From: G963422595 sp963422595
GTDB lineage: Bacteria; Pseudomonadota; Gammaproteobacteria; UBA4575
Reading direction: 5' to 3'
DNA length: 64,000 nucleotides
Assembly: GCA_963422595.1 (NCBI GenBank)
Contig: OY730298.1
Location: 124,001 to 188,000, forward strand
The translations under genes and the position numbers were made by a program. Under the pieces are notes generated by a model. The model was not told where the DNA came from. It saw only the letters and a program-made list of their open reading frames with translations, and did no database searches. Of this stretch, positions 17,009 through 25,714 are shown piece by piece. Numbering within the stretch: the first letter of the stretch is position 1; every line of letters begins with the position of its first letter.

Positions 17009-18214
17009 ATGCCGCACGTGGCTTTTCATTTAGCAGAGGAGTTTATTCCCGAAGATTTGGATTATTATTTTTCTACGCGGCGCGATAAGAACAATCAAAT
17101 CCGCCCGGATGACAATATTCATAGTATGACACCCACGTCGCCGCACTTGAGTGTAAGGCCGAACAGCCGGCAAGTGACAAATTTTTTCTACCCTTGCCCG
17201 CCGAATTTTGCGGACCGAATTTATATCGGCATCAGCGTGCCATTGTTCGCAAATAACTGGGGTGCTGCTTTTCTGTTACAGCTGTTAAAAACGCTAACAC
17301 CGGGCGGCGCAATAATTTTACCAGTGTACCCGGAGGGACAGGCGCAGGAAAAAGGTTATTGGTCACGAAGTTTTTTAGAGAACGTCTTTTTAAGCCGACA
17401 GCGTTGGACCGGCTTTAGCAATGTAACCGCTGAAAACGATGGTGTGATGTCTTTACGAGTCGGTCGCAAATGGCCAGGCCCGATGCCGAGCACCATCGAA
17501 TGGTTTTACCAACAACGTGCTAACCTTGTGTTGGCAAGATTGCTGGAGTCGGATAACGATGATGACGTGCGTTATATCTACACGCATGCGGTGGCAAAGG
17601 TCTGGAGAAATTACCATCACAGTGCCGTTGTTGAAAGCATAATTTCAGACAATTTTGGCACTAAGACGCCGGTTACGGTGCAGAGCGTAAGTGACGATTA
17701 CGGTTTGCTGGTTACTGATCTGTTGTTAAGTCCATACGTTAACGTCAGCAACGCGATAACCCATGATATTGCCAGTGATGCGGAAATTATCGCGCGAAAT
17801 TTCAAAGCTTACTTTGCACCACACGTCAAGGGTCGTCACCAAATCATAGCTGGTGACGTGGCAAACATAGTCTTGCAGAAAAAATCACGGGTAATCTGTC
17901 TGATAAACGCGCTAACCGGGCTATCTAAATCGGCTCAGGAAGCTCTGCTCAGGCAGGCATGGGGGCAGGTGGAGTCTATGGGTTTGTTGATTATCTATGA
18001 AGACCTGCAAGCAGATCAAAGGGGTTGCAACGTGGCTGATTTGAGAAGCACGCTGGAGAAATTTGGTGATGTGCAAATATATTCATCTATCGTGGCCACA
18101 AAAATTCATGCACATATTGACATAAGCCACTATTCTTCTATTCAGGAATCCAGACTGATCGAGGAAAAGCGTGAGCAGACTAAAGCATTCAGAGTCGTAC
18201 AAAAAACAACCTGA
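17009..18214 (+). CDS. Unrecognised protein, 401 aa, possibly methyltransferase-like
   Basis: A long open frame with normal codon use but no family that I can name. One stretch, LLKTLTPGGAIILPVYPEG (about residue 90-110), resembles the strand-loop 'LKPGG' of SAM-dependent methyltransferases. A clear motif I glycine loop is lacking. The second half has alternating hydrophobic strands (VICLINAL, GLLIIYEDL) that could be a second Rossmann-like or degenerate methyltransferase domain. No signal peptide or membrane helix. It stands alone on the plus strand with 197 bp upstream. Confidence 0.55.
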   Translation: MPHVAFHLAEEFIPEDLDYYFSTRRDKNNQIRPDDNIHSMTPTSPHLSVRPNSRQVTNFFYPCPPNFADRIYIGISVPLFANNWGAAFLLQLLKTLTPGGAIILPVYPEGQAQEKGYWSRSFLENVFLSRQRWTGFSNVTAENDGVMSLRVGRKWPGPMPSTIEWFYQQRANLVLARLLESDNDDDVRYIYTHAVAKVWRNYHHSAVVESIISDNFGTKTPVTVQSVSDDYGLLVTDLLLSPYVNVSNAITHDIASDAEIIARNFKAYFAPHVKGRHQIIAGDVANIVLQKKSRVICLINALTGLSKSAQEALLRQAWGQVESMGLLIIYEDLQADQRGCNVADLRSTLEKFGDVQIYSSIVATKIHAHIDISHYSSIQESRLIEEKREQTKAFRVVQKTT

Positions 18215-18344
18215 TGATTTTAATTAAATTTCGCATGATACGTTGTCGTAACCAGTCAGCGTCAGCACACATGATAACTTGTTTGCCACCGGATTGCTTC
18301 ACCACCGTCATGGTGAGAGATATGATGACAATTGTGCCCTTTGG

Positions 18345-19301
18345 TCATTGAGCGTTCGGTTGCCGCATGTTTTTCAACTGCTCGCTGTACTGTACACACG
18401 CATCCTGATTCGTATGGCTGGGGGTAAAATATAAAATATCAAATACTGCGGGTGTTTCATGCAGGTAGTCTTCAGGGTTGAGCAATTCCGGAAGCACCGA
18501 AATAAACGCTATAGAGAGATGTGAAAGACGCGGATACCGGCGCGATAGCTGCATCGGGATTGCGTAATTGTTGCGCACGTGCCCACTCCCGGCAATCAGT
18601 ACCACAGGTAATTTGCTGTTAACCAGGGCAGATGTCATGGCGTGATCCCGCTGTAATTGCGCGTTTGCCATAAACTCAATAAACGTATCATCTGCATAAC
18701 CACAATGCGATGTGGCAATATCACGTTTCAACTGTTGGAATTCCTTAGCTGAAATCTGATACCTGGCAAGAGCTTCCTCTGACGTATAATGATCAGTTTT
18801 ATGCGTCCATTCGCGCAACGCTTCACTATCAACGTTACCAGCCAGTAACTCAAGATTATGTTGCACCACAGATTGTAAGACAGGCGTGTATAACTGCCAC
18901 GGCCAGCCGCCGTTACGTGCTCTCGCCTGCGTTTGCAAAACCTCCAGATGGTCCCAGGTGCGTGGCTGATCCTGCCAGAATTTTGCTACCAGCATTTCCA
19001 TTACTACGGCTGGCTTGGCCCCAGCGGTTACGAGATAATCCAGGAAACGAGCCTGGAGTATATGATGGTCCAGATTATCGTGTGTTTCACCCAACAAAAT
19101 GTAGTCGTATGTCAACAGCTCTAAACTTAGCTGCCTTTCGGTGATCCAGGTATTCCTGTTAGTATCCCAGATTTTCCCAACCAGCGAATGGTCACGAAAA
19201 AACGGTGACTCCCAGTTTTGCGCAAATACGTTGTTACTGATTAACAACAACAGAACCGGTAACAATGATAATTTATAGTGTCTCAACAAACGAATAATCA
19301 T
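18345..19301 (-). CDS. ChaN-family (haem-binding uptake/Tiki-like) exported protein
   Basis: The protein has the ChaN signatures LLGETHDNLDHH near residue 70, AVVMEML, and VVLIAGSGHVRNNYAIP near the C-terminus. Characterised members bind haem or act as metal-dependent hydrolases outside the cytoplasm. The ATG at 19299-19301 gives 318 aa with a signal peptide of about 27 residues ending NVFA, with no lipobox cysteine. A longer in-frame start at 19421 would run into rnd and was rejected. The start codon is only 13 bp from that of rnd on the other strand. Confidence 0.8.
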   Translation of the reverse strand: MIIRLLRHYKLSLLPVLLLLISNNVFAQNWESPFFRDHSLVGKIWDTNRNTWITERQLSLELLTYDYILLGETHDNLDHHILQARFLDYLVTAGAKPAVVMEMLVAKFWQDQPRTWDHLEVLQTQARARNGGWPWQLYTPVLQSVVQHNLELLAGNVDSEALREWTHKTDHYTSEEALARYQISAKEFQQLKRDIATSHCGYADDTFIEFMANAQLQRDHAMTSALVNSKLPVVLIAGSGHVRNNYAIPMQLSRRYPRLSHLSIAFISVLPELLNPEDYLHETPAVFDILYFTPSHTNQDACVQYSEQLKNMRQPNAQ

Positions 19302-19314
19302 TACAATATTAAAA

Positions 19315-20427
19315 ATGCAAATTGAGGTAATTAACAGTAGCGACAGATTGCAGGCATTCTGCACGCACGTGGCCAAACAGGAGTGGCTGGCGCTTGATAC
19401 TGAGTTTATGCGTGAAACCACATATTATCCAAATTTATGTTTAATTCAAATCGCCACCGATGAACGCATAGCTTGTATTGACACTATCGCGATTGATGAT
19501 CTGTCTGCCTTTAAGAGGCTTGTGTATTCAAGTGCCATAACCAAGGTATTTCACGCCGCCAGTCAGGATCTGGAAATATTTTTCAATCTCTATGCAGACC
19601 TGCCCACCCCAATTTTTGATACGCAAATTGCCGCCAGCGCACTTGGCTATGGCGAACAGATAAGTTACGCACGCCTGGTAAAAGCAATATGTGGCGTTAC
19701 TTTAGATAAATCTTTATCCCGCACCTCGTGGAACAGGAGACCACTGTCTAATAAAGAAATTCAATACGCGGTTAATGATGTGAAATATCTTGCGGAAATG
19801 TATCATTATCTTAAAAATGAGCTTGAGCAGCATGGACGCAGCCATTGGGTGGCAGATGAATACCAGCGCATTAGTAATATAAAAAAATATAAAATCAGTT
19901 CGGATGAGCTTTGGAAATCAGTTAAGGGCACCAGCAAGCTGGCACCACACCAGCTTATTGTGCTTAAAGAGTTAGCGGCCTGGCGGGATCAACAAGCGAT
20001 CCGGGAAAATAAGCCGCGACAATGGATCTTGCGTGATAAGTCTTTACGCGCGCTCTGCGTTGAGCAGCCGACATGCGCCCTGGCATTACCGGAAATAGCA
20101 GGACTCACCGCCTCAAAGCTCACCCGCTACGCGGATGCCATTATCAAGCATATTCGTAAAGCCCGAAAAATACCTGATCGGCAATGGCCCAAGGCACAAC
20201 GACCTACGCCGTTAAATCGTGAACAACGTAAAGCATTAAAATATGCACTACAGTTAATTCGTAAGCGGGCAACAGAGCTAAACGTGTCCCCGAATCTTCT
20301 GGCAACGCGAAATATGCTGGGAAAATTAATCCGCGGCCAACGAAGACCCGATGTTTTATCAGGCTGGAGAGAGGAACTTATCGGCACCGAGCTGGCTACG
20401 CTCCTGGAAAAAAGCAGCGCCCCCTAA
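19315..20427 (+). CDS. rnd: Ribonuclease D
   Basis: RNase D trims the 3' ends of tRNA precursors and other RNAs. The 370-aa protein has the three DEDDy exonuclease motifs: LALDTEFMRE (about 23), HAASQDLE (about 83) and the final YAVNDVKYLAEMY (about 155). An HRDC domain (about 210-290) and a C-terminal second helical domain follow. Size matches the E. coli enzyme (375 aa). Confidence 0.95.
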   Translation: MQIEVINSSDRLQAFCTHVAKQEWLALDTEFMRETTYYPNLCLIQIATDERIACIDTIAIDDLSAFKRLVYSSAITKVFHAASQDLEIFFNLYADLPTPIFDTQIAASALGYGEQISYARLVKAICGVTLDKSLSRTSWNRRPLSNKEIQYAVNDVKYLAEMYHYLKNELEQHGRSHWVADEYQRISNIKKYKISSDELWKSVKGTSKLAPHQLIVLKELAAWRDQQAIRENKPRQWILRDKSLRALCVEQPTCALALPEIAGLTASKLTRYADAIIKHIRKARKIPDRQWPKAQRPTPLNREQRKALKYALQLIRKRATELNVSPNLLATRNMLGKLIRGQRRPDVLSGWREELIGTELATLLEKSSAP

Positions 20428-20549
20428 ACCAGAACCATGCAACAGGATATACATCAGCAGCACCTGATACTGCCACCAATAGTAAAGTCCGGTAAAATAG
20501 TACTCTCCTGCAAAGGAATAATTAACCTCTTTAACCCTGAATATATAGT

Positions 20550-20795
20550 ATGACTACAGATGAAATAAAAAATTTAATCGAAATGGGGGTGCCAGATTCT
20601 AAGGCTATCGTTACAGGTGGTGATAGTAAATATGAAGCGACTGTAATCAGTGATAGTTTTACCGGCATGAGCCTGGTTAAAGAACACCAGCTGGTTTACT
20701 CGACCGTCAAAGCACAAATTGCAAGCGGTGAATTACATGCCTTAAGTATTAAGGCCTTCACTCGTACGGAATGGAGCGAGCGAAACTCCAGGTAA
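20550..20795 (+). CDS. ibaG: BolA-family protein, IbaG type
   Basis: BolA/IbaG proteins bind [2Fe-2S] clusters with monothiol glutaredoxins. The 81-aa sequence has the family layout: an N-terminal helix, DSKYEATVIS in the beta strand, FTGMSLVKEHQLVY and the C-terminal GELHALSIKAFT. In the strand motif the usual histidine is replaced (SKYEA). The histidine in LHALS is kept. In relatives murA usually follows; here foreign-looking DNA follows directly. Confidence 0.88.
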   Translation: MTTDEIKNLIEMGVPDSKAIVTGGDSKYEATVISDSFTGMSLVKEHQLVYSTVKAQIASGELHALSIKAFTRTEWSERNSR

Positions 20796-21266
20796 GCTGC
20801 CATCCAGGTTACACATCGGGTGTGAGAACGACGCGCCGAAGGGCGGCGGGAGTCCCGTGCCCCTTCCCGCTTCCGGCCCGACGCTGACGAAGTTCGCAGC
20901 CGAATACGTCGAGCGGCGCTCGCCTTCGTGGAAGCCGTCCACAGTGAAGGCGACCCTGAGCTACCTCAACAGCGCCCCCTGCCCGCTCTCGGCCATCTCC
21001 GCGTCGCGGCTCGGTCGTGCGTGCCGACATTGCCCGCTTCTTCCACGAATACGGATGCAGAAAGCCGGGCGGCGCGAACCGAAGTCATGAGATACTGCGC
21101 AACATGTTCGACTGCGCCATCGCCTGGAGCCATCGGCCCGAAGCCGCCGGGAACCTCCCCAGTTAGGATATTTGACGATTTCCAATGCTCTCCAGTGGCG
21201 GCTTCAGTACCAGCGAGTTATTGATCGGGCGGGAACCGTGGACGGCTTATTGCGAGTGAGTTGAAG
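20796..21266 (+). mobile_element. Island remnant between ibaG and the DNA methylase
   Basis: G+C rises visibly directly after the ibaG stop. The 471-bp stretch contains a frameshifted N-terminal part of a tyrosine recombinase and nothing else recognisable. It looks like the decayed left part of an integrated element that also brought in the downstream methyltransferase. Confidence 0.55.
20878..21166 (+). pseudogene. Tyrosine recombinase (phage-type integrase) N-terminal remnant
   Basis: Three reading frames must be joined to recover an integrase SAM-like core-binding domain. The first frame reads PTLTKFAAEYVERRSPSWKP. The next frame reads LPALGHLRVAA. The third frame reads RADIARFFHEYG and then SHEILRNMFDCAIAWSHRP. 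It ends at a TAG (21164-21166) before any catalytic Arg-His-Arg-Tyr domain. The gene is therefore both frameshifted and truncated. Confidence 0.75.
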
Positions 21267-22772
21267 ATGTCCGCTAAGAACAACACGAAGGTGGAGTACG
21301 GGGACTTTCAGACCCCGGATATTCTTTGTGACAAGATATGCAGTCTTCTTTCTGATTTGAACGTCGCACCGAATTCTGTGGTCGAGCCTACCTGTGGGAC
21401 AGGTTCCTTTCTTCGAGCATCCGCAAAAGCCTTCCCTGACTGTAGGCAGATTCTGGGATTTGACATTAACCCGAACTACGTATTGGCGTCGCGGACTGTC
21501 GAGCGTGCACTAGTACAATGCGACGATTTTTTTGAGAAGGACTGGCCTTCGACACTCGATAGCCTGAAGGCACCAATCCTTGTCTTGGGTAATCCGCCTT
21601 GGGTGACAAATGCAGCGGTGGGTATGATAAGTGGCAAGAACTTGCCCAAGAAGTCAAATTTTCATCACCTCAATGGTTTCGACGCGATTACTGGGAAGAG
21701 CAATTTTGATATTTCGGAATGGATGCTTCTTCATCTTCTTGAGTGGCTTTCAGGAAATTCCGCTGTGCTTGCAATGCTGTGTAAGACGGTGGTTGCACGC
21801 AAGGTGCTGCAATATGCATGGAGCAAGCGGTTGCAGGTCAAGTCATCCGTGACATACTCGGTGAATGCACTAGAGCATTTCGGGGCGTCTGTGGAGGCGT
21901 GCTTGTTGGTTTGCATCCTTGAACCAGGAGCTGGTTCCCAAGAATGTGAAGTTTATCGGGATCTTGACGAGAGTACCGCGTATTCCAGATTCGCTTTTCG
22001 CAATGGTCGATTGGTTGCAAATTTGAATGCGTTTGAAAGATATGGGTACTTGTATGGACGCTCTCCTCTAAAATGGCGTTCTGGAATCAAACATGACTGT
22101 TCTCGGATTATGGAGCTGCATGTTTGTGGTGCACAGTCTTTCAAGAACGGATTCGGCGACGTTGTAAAATTGGAACCAACATATCTATATCCTATGTTTA
22201 AGAGTTCTGAGTTGGCAAAGGAAGCTTCGGAACCATTGCGTTGCATGCTTGTAACTCAACGGAATGTCGGGGAAGATACATCTTCAATACAGCACAAGGC
22301 ACCTCGTACATGGAAGTATTTGGAAAAATATGCATCGCGTCTTGACAGTAGGGCTAGTTCTGTTTATCGCAATCGTCCCCGATTTTCGATGTTTGGAGTG
22401 GGACCATATGCTTTTTCACCTTGGAAGGTGGCCATATCAGGATTCTACAAGAATCTCCGATTTCGAGCTGTCGGGCCAGCGGACAGTAGACCTGTTGTGT
22501 TCGATGACACGTGCTACTTCTTGCCTTGTCAGTCAGAGGACGAGGCGCGGGAGCTACTGAAGTTGTTGAGCTCTCAAGCGGCCAGGGGGTTCTTCGACTC
22601 CGTTGTTTTCCGGGATGCAAAGCGACCAATTACTGCGGACGTGCTCGGGATTCTCAATCTTGGTGCTTTGGCGATGGAGTTGGGGGTGTCGCTACCCGGC
22701 CAAGTGGGAAAGACGATGGAACTAACACTTTGGCAGAGTCATGGGCCTCCGATGACGGGAGAGGGTCTGTGA
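21267..22772 (+). CDS. N6-adenine DNA methyltransferase
   Basis: This 501-aa protein has the SAM-binding motif VEPTCGTGSFLRA near residue 40 and the catalytic NPPW motif near residue 110, the order of gamma-class N6-adenine methylases. The remaining two thirds would be the target-recognition part. It begins after the decayed integrase; ATG 21267 is preferred to an in-frame TTG 6 nt upstream. It may be the modification half of a restriction-modification system, but no adjacent nuclease remains. A GTGA overlap at its stop starts a 14-codon frame that ends at 22812. Codon usage differs from the core genes. Confidence 0.8.
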   Translation: MSAKNNTKVEYGDFQTPDILCDKICSLLSDLNVAPNSVVEPTCGTGSFLRASAKAFPDCRQILGFDINPNYVLASRTVERALVQCDDFFEKDWPSTLDSLKAPILVLGNPPWVTNAAVGMISGKNLPKKSNFHHLNGFDAITGKSNFDISEWMLLHLLEWLSGNSAVLAMLCKTVVARKVLQYAWSKRLQVKSSVTYSVNALEHFGASVEACLLVCILEPGAGSQECEVYRDLDESTAYSRFAFRNGRLVANLNAFERYGYLYGRSPLKWRSGIKHDCSRIMELHVCGAQSFKNGFGDVVKLEPTYLYPMFKSSELAKEASEPLRCMLVTQRNVGEDTSSIQHKAPRTWKYLEKYASRLDSRASSVYRNRPRFSMFGVGPYAFSPWKVAISGFYKNLRFRAVGPADSRPVVFDDTCYFLPCQSEDEARELLKLLSSQAARGFFDSVVFRDAKRPITADVLGILNLGALAMELGVSLPGQVGKTMELTLWQSHGPPMTGEGL

Positions 22773-23254
22773 GAGAGGGAGTGCTACGAATTATCGTTTT
22801 CGGCATTCAGTAAGCTTGACTGTCTGGTCGGGCTTTGATGGGGTTGTCGGGACTGACGCGCACAAAGTGGATCGGTGGCGGTCACGGGCAGAAGATGCCA
22901 TTATCGTGTCCTGAGAGTTGAGCGGGCACCGGGTAAGGGGAAGGCGGTACAAGCAGCCGTTATCTCGTAAGGCGCTGAAAAAGCACTATTGATTTTCTTT
23001 CGGATATGGTGCTTGTGCTGGGAATGGGTCTGCATCAACGATGTGTCGGGTGTGAACCCCGGTGTTCGCCATTGTCGGGAACAATGATTGTGATTCCTTA
23101 AGGCTTTTCCAGCGCAATCAAGTTAAATACTGCCCTGCATAGTAATTATTGCGTATTATCCTGTGTATCCATGTTTATATCTTTACTACACCTTTGGCGT
23201 GGCAATGGCTAAATCTGTATCTGAATAATTGCTGTAATCTGCGTTCGAGCACAA
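22773..23254. other. Gene-free stretch after the DNA methylase
   Basis: A frame overlaps the methylase stop by four bases (GTGA) but ends after 14 codons. It could be the start of a lost downstream gene. The rest has no recognisable coding content and becomes AT-richer towards 23100, where the core chromosome probably resumes. It carries one copy of the dispersed ACAGGAT repeat (23155-23178, inverted). Confidence 0.4.
23155..23178. repeat. Dispersed intergenic repeat, copy 2 (inverted)
   Basis: The complement reads ATAAACATGGATACACAGGAT, the most complete of the four copies in this window. Confidence 0.5.
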
Positions 23255-23722
23255 TCAGTTTTCGAATAAGTGTACTTTACTTTTACTTCTGATGACGACG
23301 GTGCCGGCCAACTTGTCATGCCAACCTTGCTTCCTGGGATCGAGCGCTATCCACATGATGCCGATTCCCAGGCATAGGATTGCGGGAATATAGGCAAGAT
23401 ATCGGCCCACACATTGCCAATTTGAAGGCTTCCTTCCGCTGTATTCATCCACAATCTTTGCCTGTATGGCCATTTTCCCCGGCGTGGCTTGCCAATACAT
23501 CCAGAAAAGTATTACGGCAACGAATAGCAATACCACGGTGAAAATAAAATCTATAGGCCCTGCAAAGATGTTATCGCTACACAAGACGATGTCAAAGTAG
23601 CCCCAGCCGTAAATTATCAGCAGTATAGGCGTGGTGACAATAACAAATAAAAAATGGTCAGCAGCGAATGCCGCCACTCTAACCAGGAAGCCGGCATATT
23701 CAAACTCACTTACATGTGTCAT
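23255..23722 (-). CDS. RDD-family membrane protein
   Basis: This 155-aa protein has three hydrophobic segments and the RDD-type hallmarks: GFLVRVAAFAADH near the N-terminus, WQATPGKMAIQAKIVDE in the middle and a C-terminal DPRKQGWHDKLAGTVVI. The family function is unsettled. Two further in-frame starts exist upstream (23776 and 23824). The 5' end is duplicated: 23719-23752 and 23773-23806 are imperfect direct copies 54 bp apart, each containing a start codon. Confidence 0.75.
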   Translation of the reverse strand: MTHVSEFEYAGFLVRVAAFAADHFLFVIVTTPILLIIYGWGYFDIVLCSDNIFAGPIDFIFTVVLLFVAVILFWMYWQATPGKMAIQAKIVDEYSGRKPSNWQCVGRYLAYIPAILCLGIGIMWIALDPRKQGWHDKLAGTVVIRSKSKVHLFEN

Positions 23723-23806
23723 GGGGTGGTTTTTTCTACCGATAAATTTGACCTGGGCGGGAGGTTGAGTAATCATGGAGCAGTTTTCTCTACTGGTAAA
23801 TTTGAC
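23719..23806. repeat. 54-bp-offset duplication around the RDD gene start
   Basis: Two 34-bp copies, 23719-23752 and 23773-23806, differ at six positions. The offset is exactly 18 codons, so the reading frame is kept and a start codon is duplicated. Confidence 0.75.
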
Positions 23807-24005
23807 TGCATTACTGTAACCCAAATGCTATTGGCACTTCAACAGATGGCATCCTGTCTCGCTTTACCGCATTTAATTCAGGCAACAAACCAATAAACCC
23901 GCCACGATCTGTGACCAGCACAAGACACGTCAGACGCATACACGGACCGGGTAAAACAAGTATTAAGGAAGTTTACCCAACAGCGAATAACAGGATAACC
24001 AATTT

Positions 24006-25280
24006 ATGAAGATGGAAACACTTGCCATACACAGTGGTTACACGCCAGATCCCACGACTAAAGCCGTTGCGGTGCCGATTTATCAAACTACTTCTTACGC
24101 GTTTGATAATACTCAGCATGGAGCAGATTTGTTTGACTTAAAAGTTGAAGGTAACATCTATACGCGCATCATGAATCCAACCACCGCGGTGTTGGAACAG
24201 CGCGTCGCCGCAATGGAAGGAGGCGTAGGGGCATTAGGATTGTCCTCGGGGATGGCCGCCATTTCGTATGCGATTTTCGCAATTGCAGAACAAGGAGATA
24301 ACATCGTTTCGGTTGCCACTTTATATGGCGGCACTTATAACTTTTTTGCGCATACCCTGCCAAAACTGGGGATTGAAGCGCGCTTTGTGGATTACCGGGA
24401 TATGGATGCCATGGCCGCAGCAATCGATGATAAAACCAAAACCGTATTCTGCGAGTCATTAGGCAACCCAGCCGGGAATGTGATTGATTTAGAGAAAACT
24501 GTTGACGTGGCACACAGTAAAGGCGTACCCGTCATGGTAGATAATACCGTACCTACCCCTTATTTATGCCAACCCTTTACGTACGGTGCTGATATTTCGA
24601 TTCATTCATTAACCAAGTATATGGGAGGACACGGGACTTCAATTGGGGGCATTATCGTAGATTCCGGAAATTTCCCGTGGCAGGAACATAAGCAACGCTT
24701 TCCCATGCTCAATGAACCTGACCCTTCTTATCATGGAGTGGTGTATACCGAAGCGTTGGGGAAGGCTGCCTATATCGGGCGCGTGCGCGTAGTGCCGTTA
24801 CGTAATATGGGTTCGGCAATCTCTCCCTTCAACAGTTTTTTAAGTTTGCAGGGTATTGAAAGCCTGGCGGTGCGCATGGATCGACATTGTGAAAATGCAC
24901 TTTCGGTCGCCCAGTATCTGGAAAGGCATGCCGGTGTTGCGTGGGTGAATTACGCGGGACTTCCCACCCATGAAGATCATGCCCTGGTTAAAAAGTATTT
25001 TAACGGCAAGGCTTCGGGCATACTAAGTTTTGGCATTAAAGGCGGACTGAAGGCTGGCATAAGGTTTATTGACGCGCTTAATTTAGTCGTCAGGCTGGTA
25101 AATATCGGCGATGCTAAATCTCTGGCCTGTCATCCCGCCACCACCACGCATCGGCAATTATCGCCAGAGGAACAGGCAGCAGCCGGCGTTAGCGAAGATC
25201 TGATACGGCTGTCAATAGGCATAGAACACATAGACGATATTCTGCAAGACCTGGAGCAGGCACTTGATAAAGCCAGGTAA
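24006..25280 (+). CDS. metY: O-acetylhomoserine sulfhydrylase-type PLP enzyme
   Basis: This 424-aa member of the Cys/Met metabolism PLP family resembles MetY. It contains SGYTPDPTTKAVAVPIYQTTSY at the N-terminus (here only the general pattern is cited), NPTTAVLEQRVAAMEGG, the PLP lysine in SLTKYMGGHG, and LSIGIEHIDDILQDL at the C-terminus. It makes homocysteine from O-acetylhomoserine and sulfide. The length and insertion pattern fit MetY better than MetB/MetC. No SAM riboswitch was seen upstream. Restriction-modification remnants lie on both sides. Confidence 0.9.
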   Translation: MKMETLAIHSGYTPDPTTKAVAVPIYQTTSYAFDNTQHGADLFDLKVEGNIYTRIMNPTTAVLEQRVAAMEGGVGALGLSSGMAAISYAIFAIAEQGDNIVSVATLYGGTYNFFAHTLPKLGIEARFVDYRDMDAMAAAIDDKTKTVFCESLGNPAGNVIDLEKTVDVAHSKGVPVMVDNTVPTPYLCQPFTYGADISIHSLTKYMGGHGTSIGGIIVDSGNFPWQEHKQRFPMLNEPDPSYHGVVYTEALGKAAYIGRVRVVPLRNMGSAISPFNSFLSLQGIESLAVRMDRHCENALSVAQYLERHAGVAWVNYAGLPTHEDHALVKKYFNGKASGILSFGIKGGLKAGIRFIDALNLVVRLVNIGDAKSLACHPATTTHRQLSPEEQAAAGVSEDLIRLSIGIEHIDDILQDLEQALDKAR

Positions 25281-25294
25281 AGTTACTTATCTGT

Positions 25295-25711
25295 ATGGTG
25301 TATCACAAACGTGTTGCGGCGGGTATGTCCGGCGCTGTCTCCCGGTGGCTTGGCTCGGTCGAAGGGCTGTCTGAGATCGCGCAGCGGCTCCAGCGTGTGC
25401 AGATCGAGAATGCGCCGGCGGTCGAGGTCATCCAGCGCTACGACACGGCCGAGACTGTGTTCTACCTTGATCCGCCATATGTCCATTCGGCACGTGGCGA
25501 TGCAGCGGCCTACGGCTACGAGATGACCGACGACGAGCACGTTGAGTTATCCGAGGTTCTTCATACCATCCGGGGCCGCGCCGTACTGTCCGGCTATCGC
25601 ACGGACCTCTACGACCGTCTCTACAGCGGCTGGCGCCGGGTGGATGCGCCGCCGCGCAACTGCCATTCCGTCCGCCGGCCGCGTCAAGAATCAGCCTGGT
25701 TGAATTTCTGA
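25295..25711 (+). pseudogene. D12-class N6-adenine DNA methyltransferase, 5'-truncated
   Basis: The 138-aa frame matches the C-terminal half of Dam/D12-type methylases: the catalytic DPPY motif in VFYLDPPYVHSA, then HTIRGRAVLSGY and DLYDRLY. The N-terminal SAM-binding part (FxGxG motif) is absent, because the similarity begins only about 20 bp after the metY stop. The enzyme should be inactive. It sits 3 bp before a SacI-family nuclease gene and was probably its cognate methylase. Confidence 0.75.
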
Positions 25712-25714
25712 CCA

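Noticed and set aside
23825..24005. SAM riboswitch or MetJ box upstream of metY
   Set aside because: No conserved SAM riboswitch core and no AGACGTCT-type repeats were seen.
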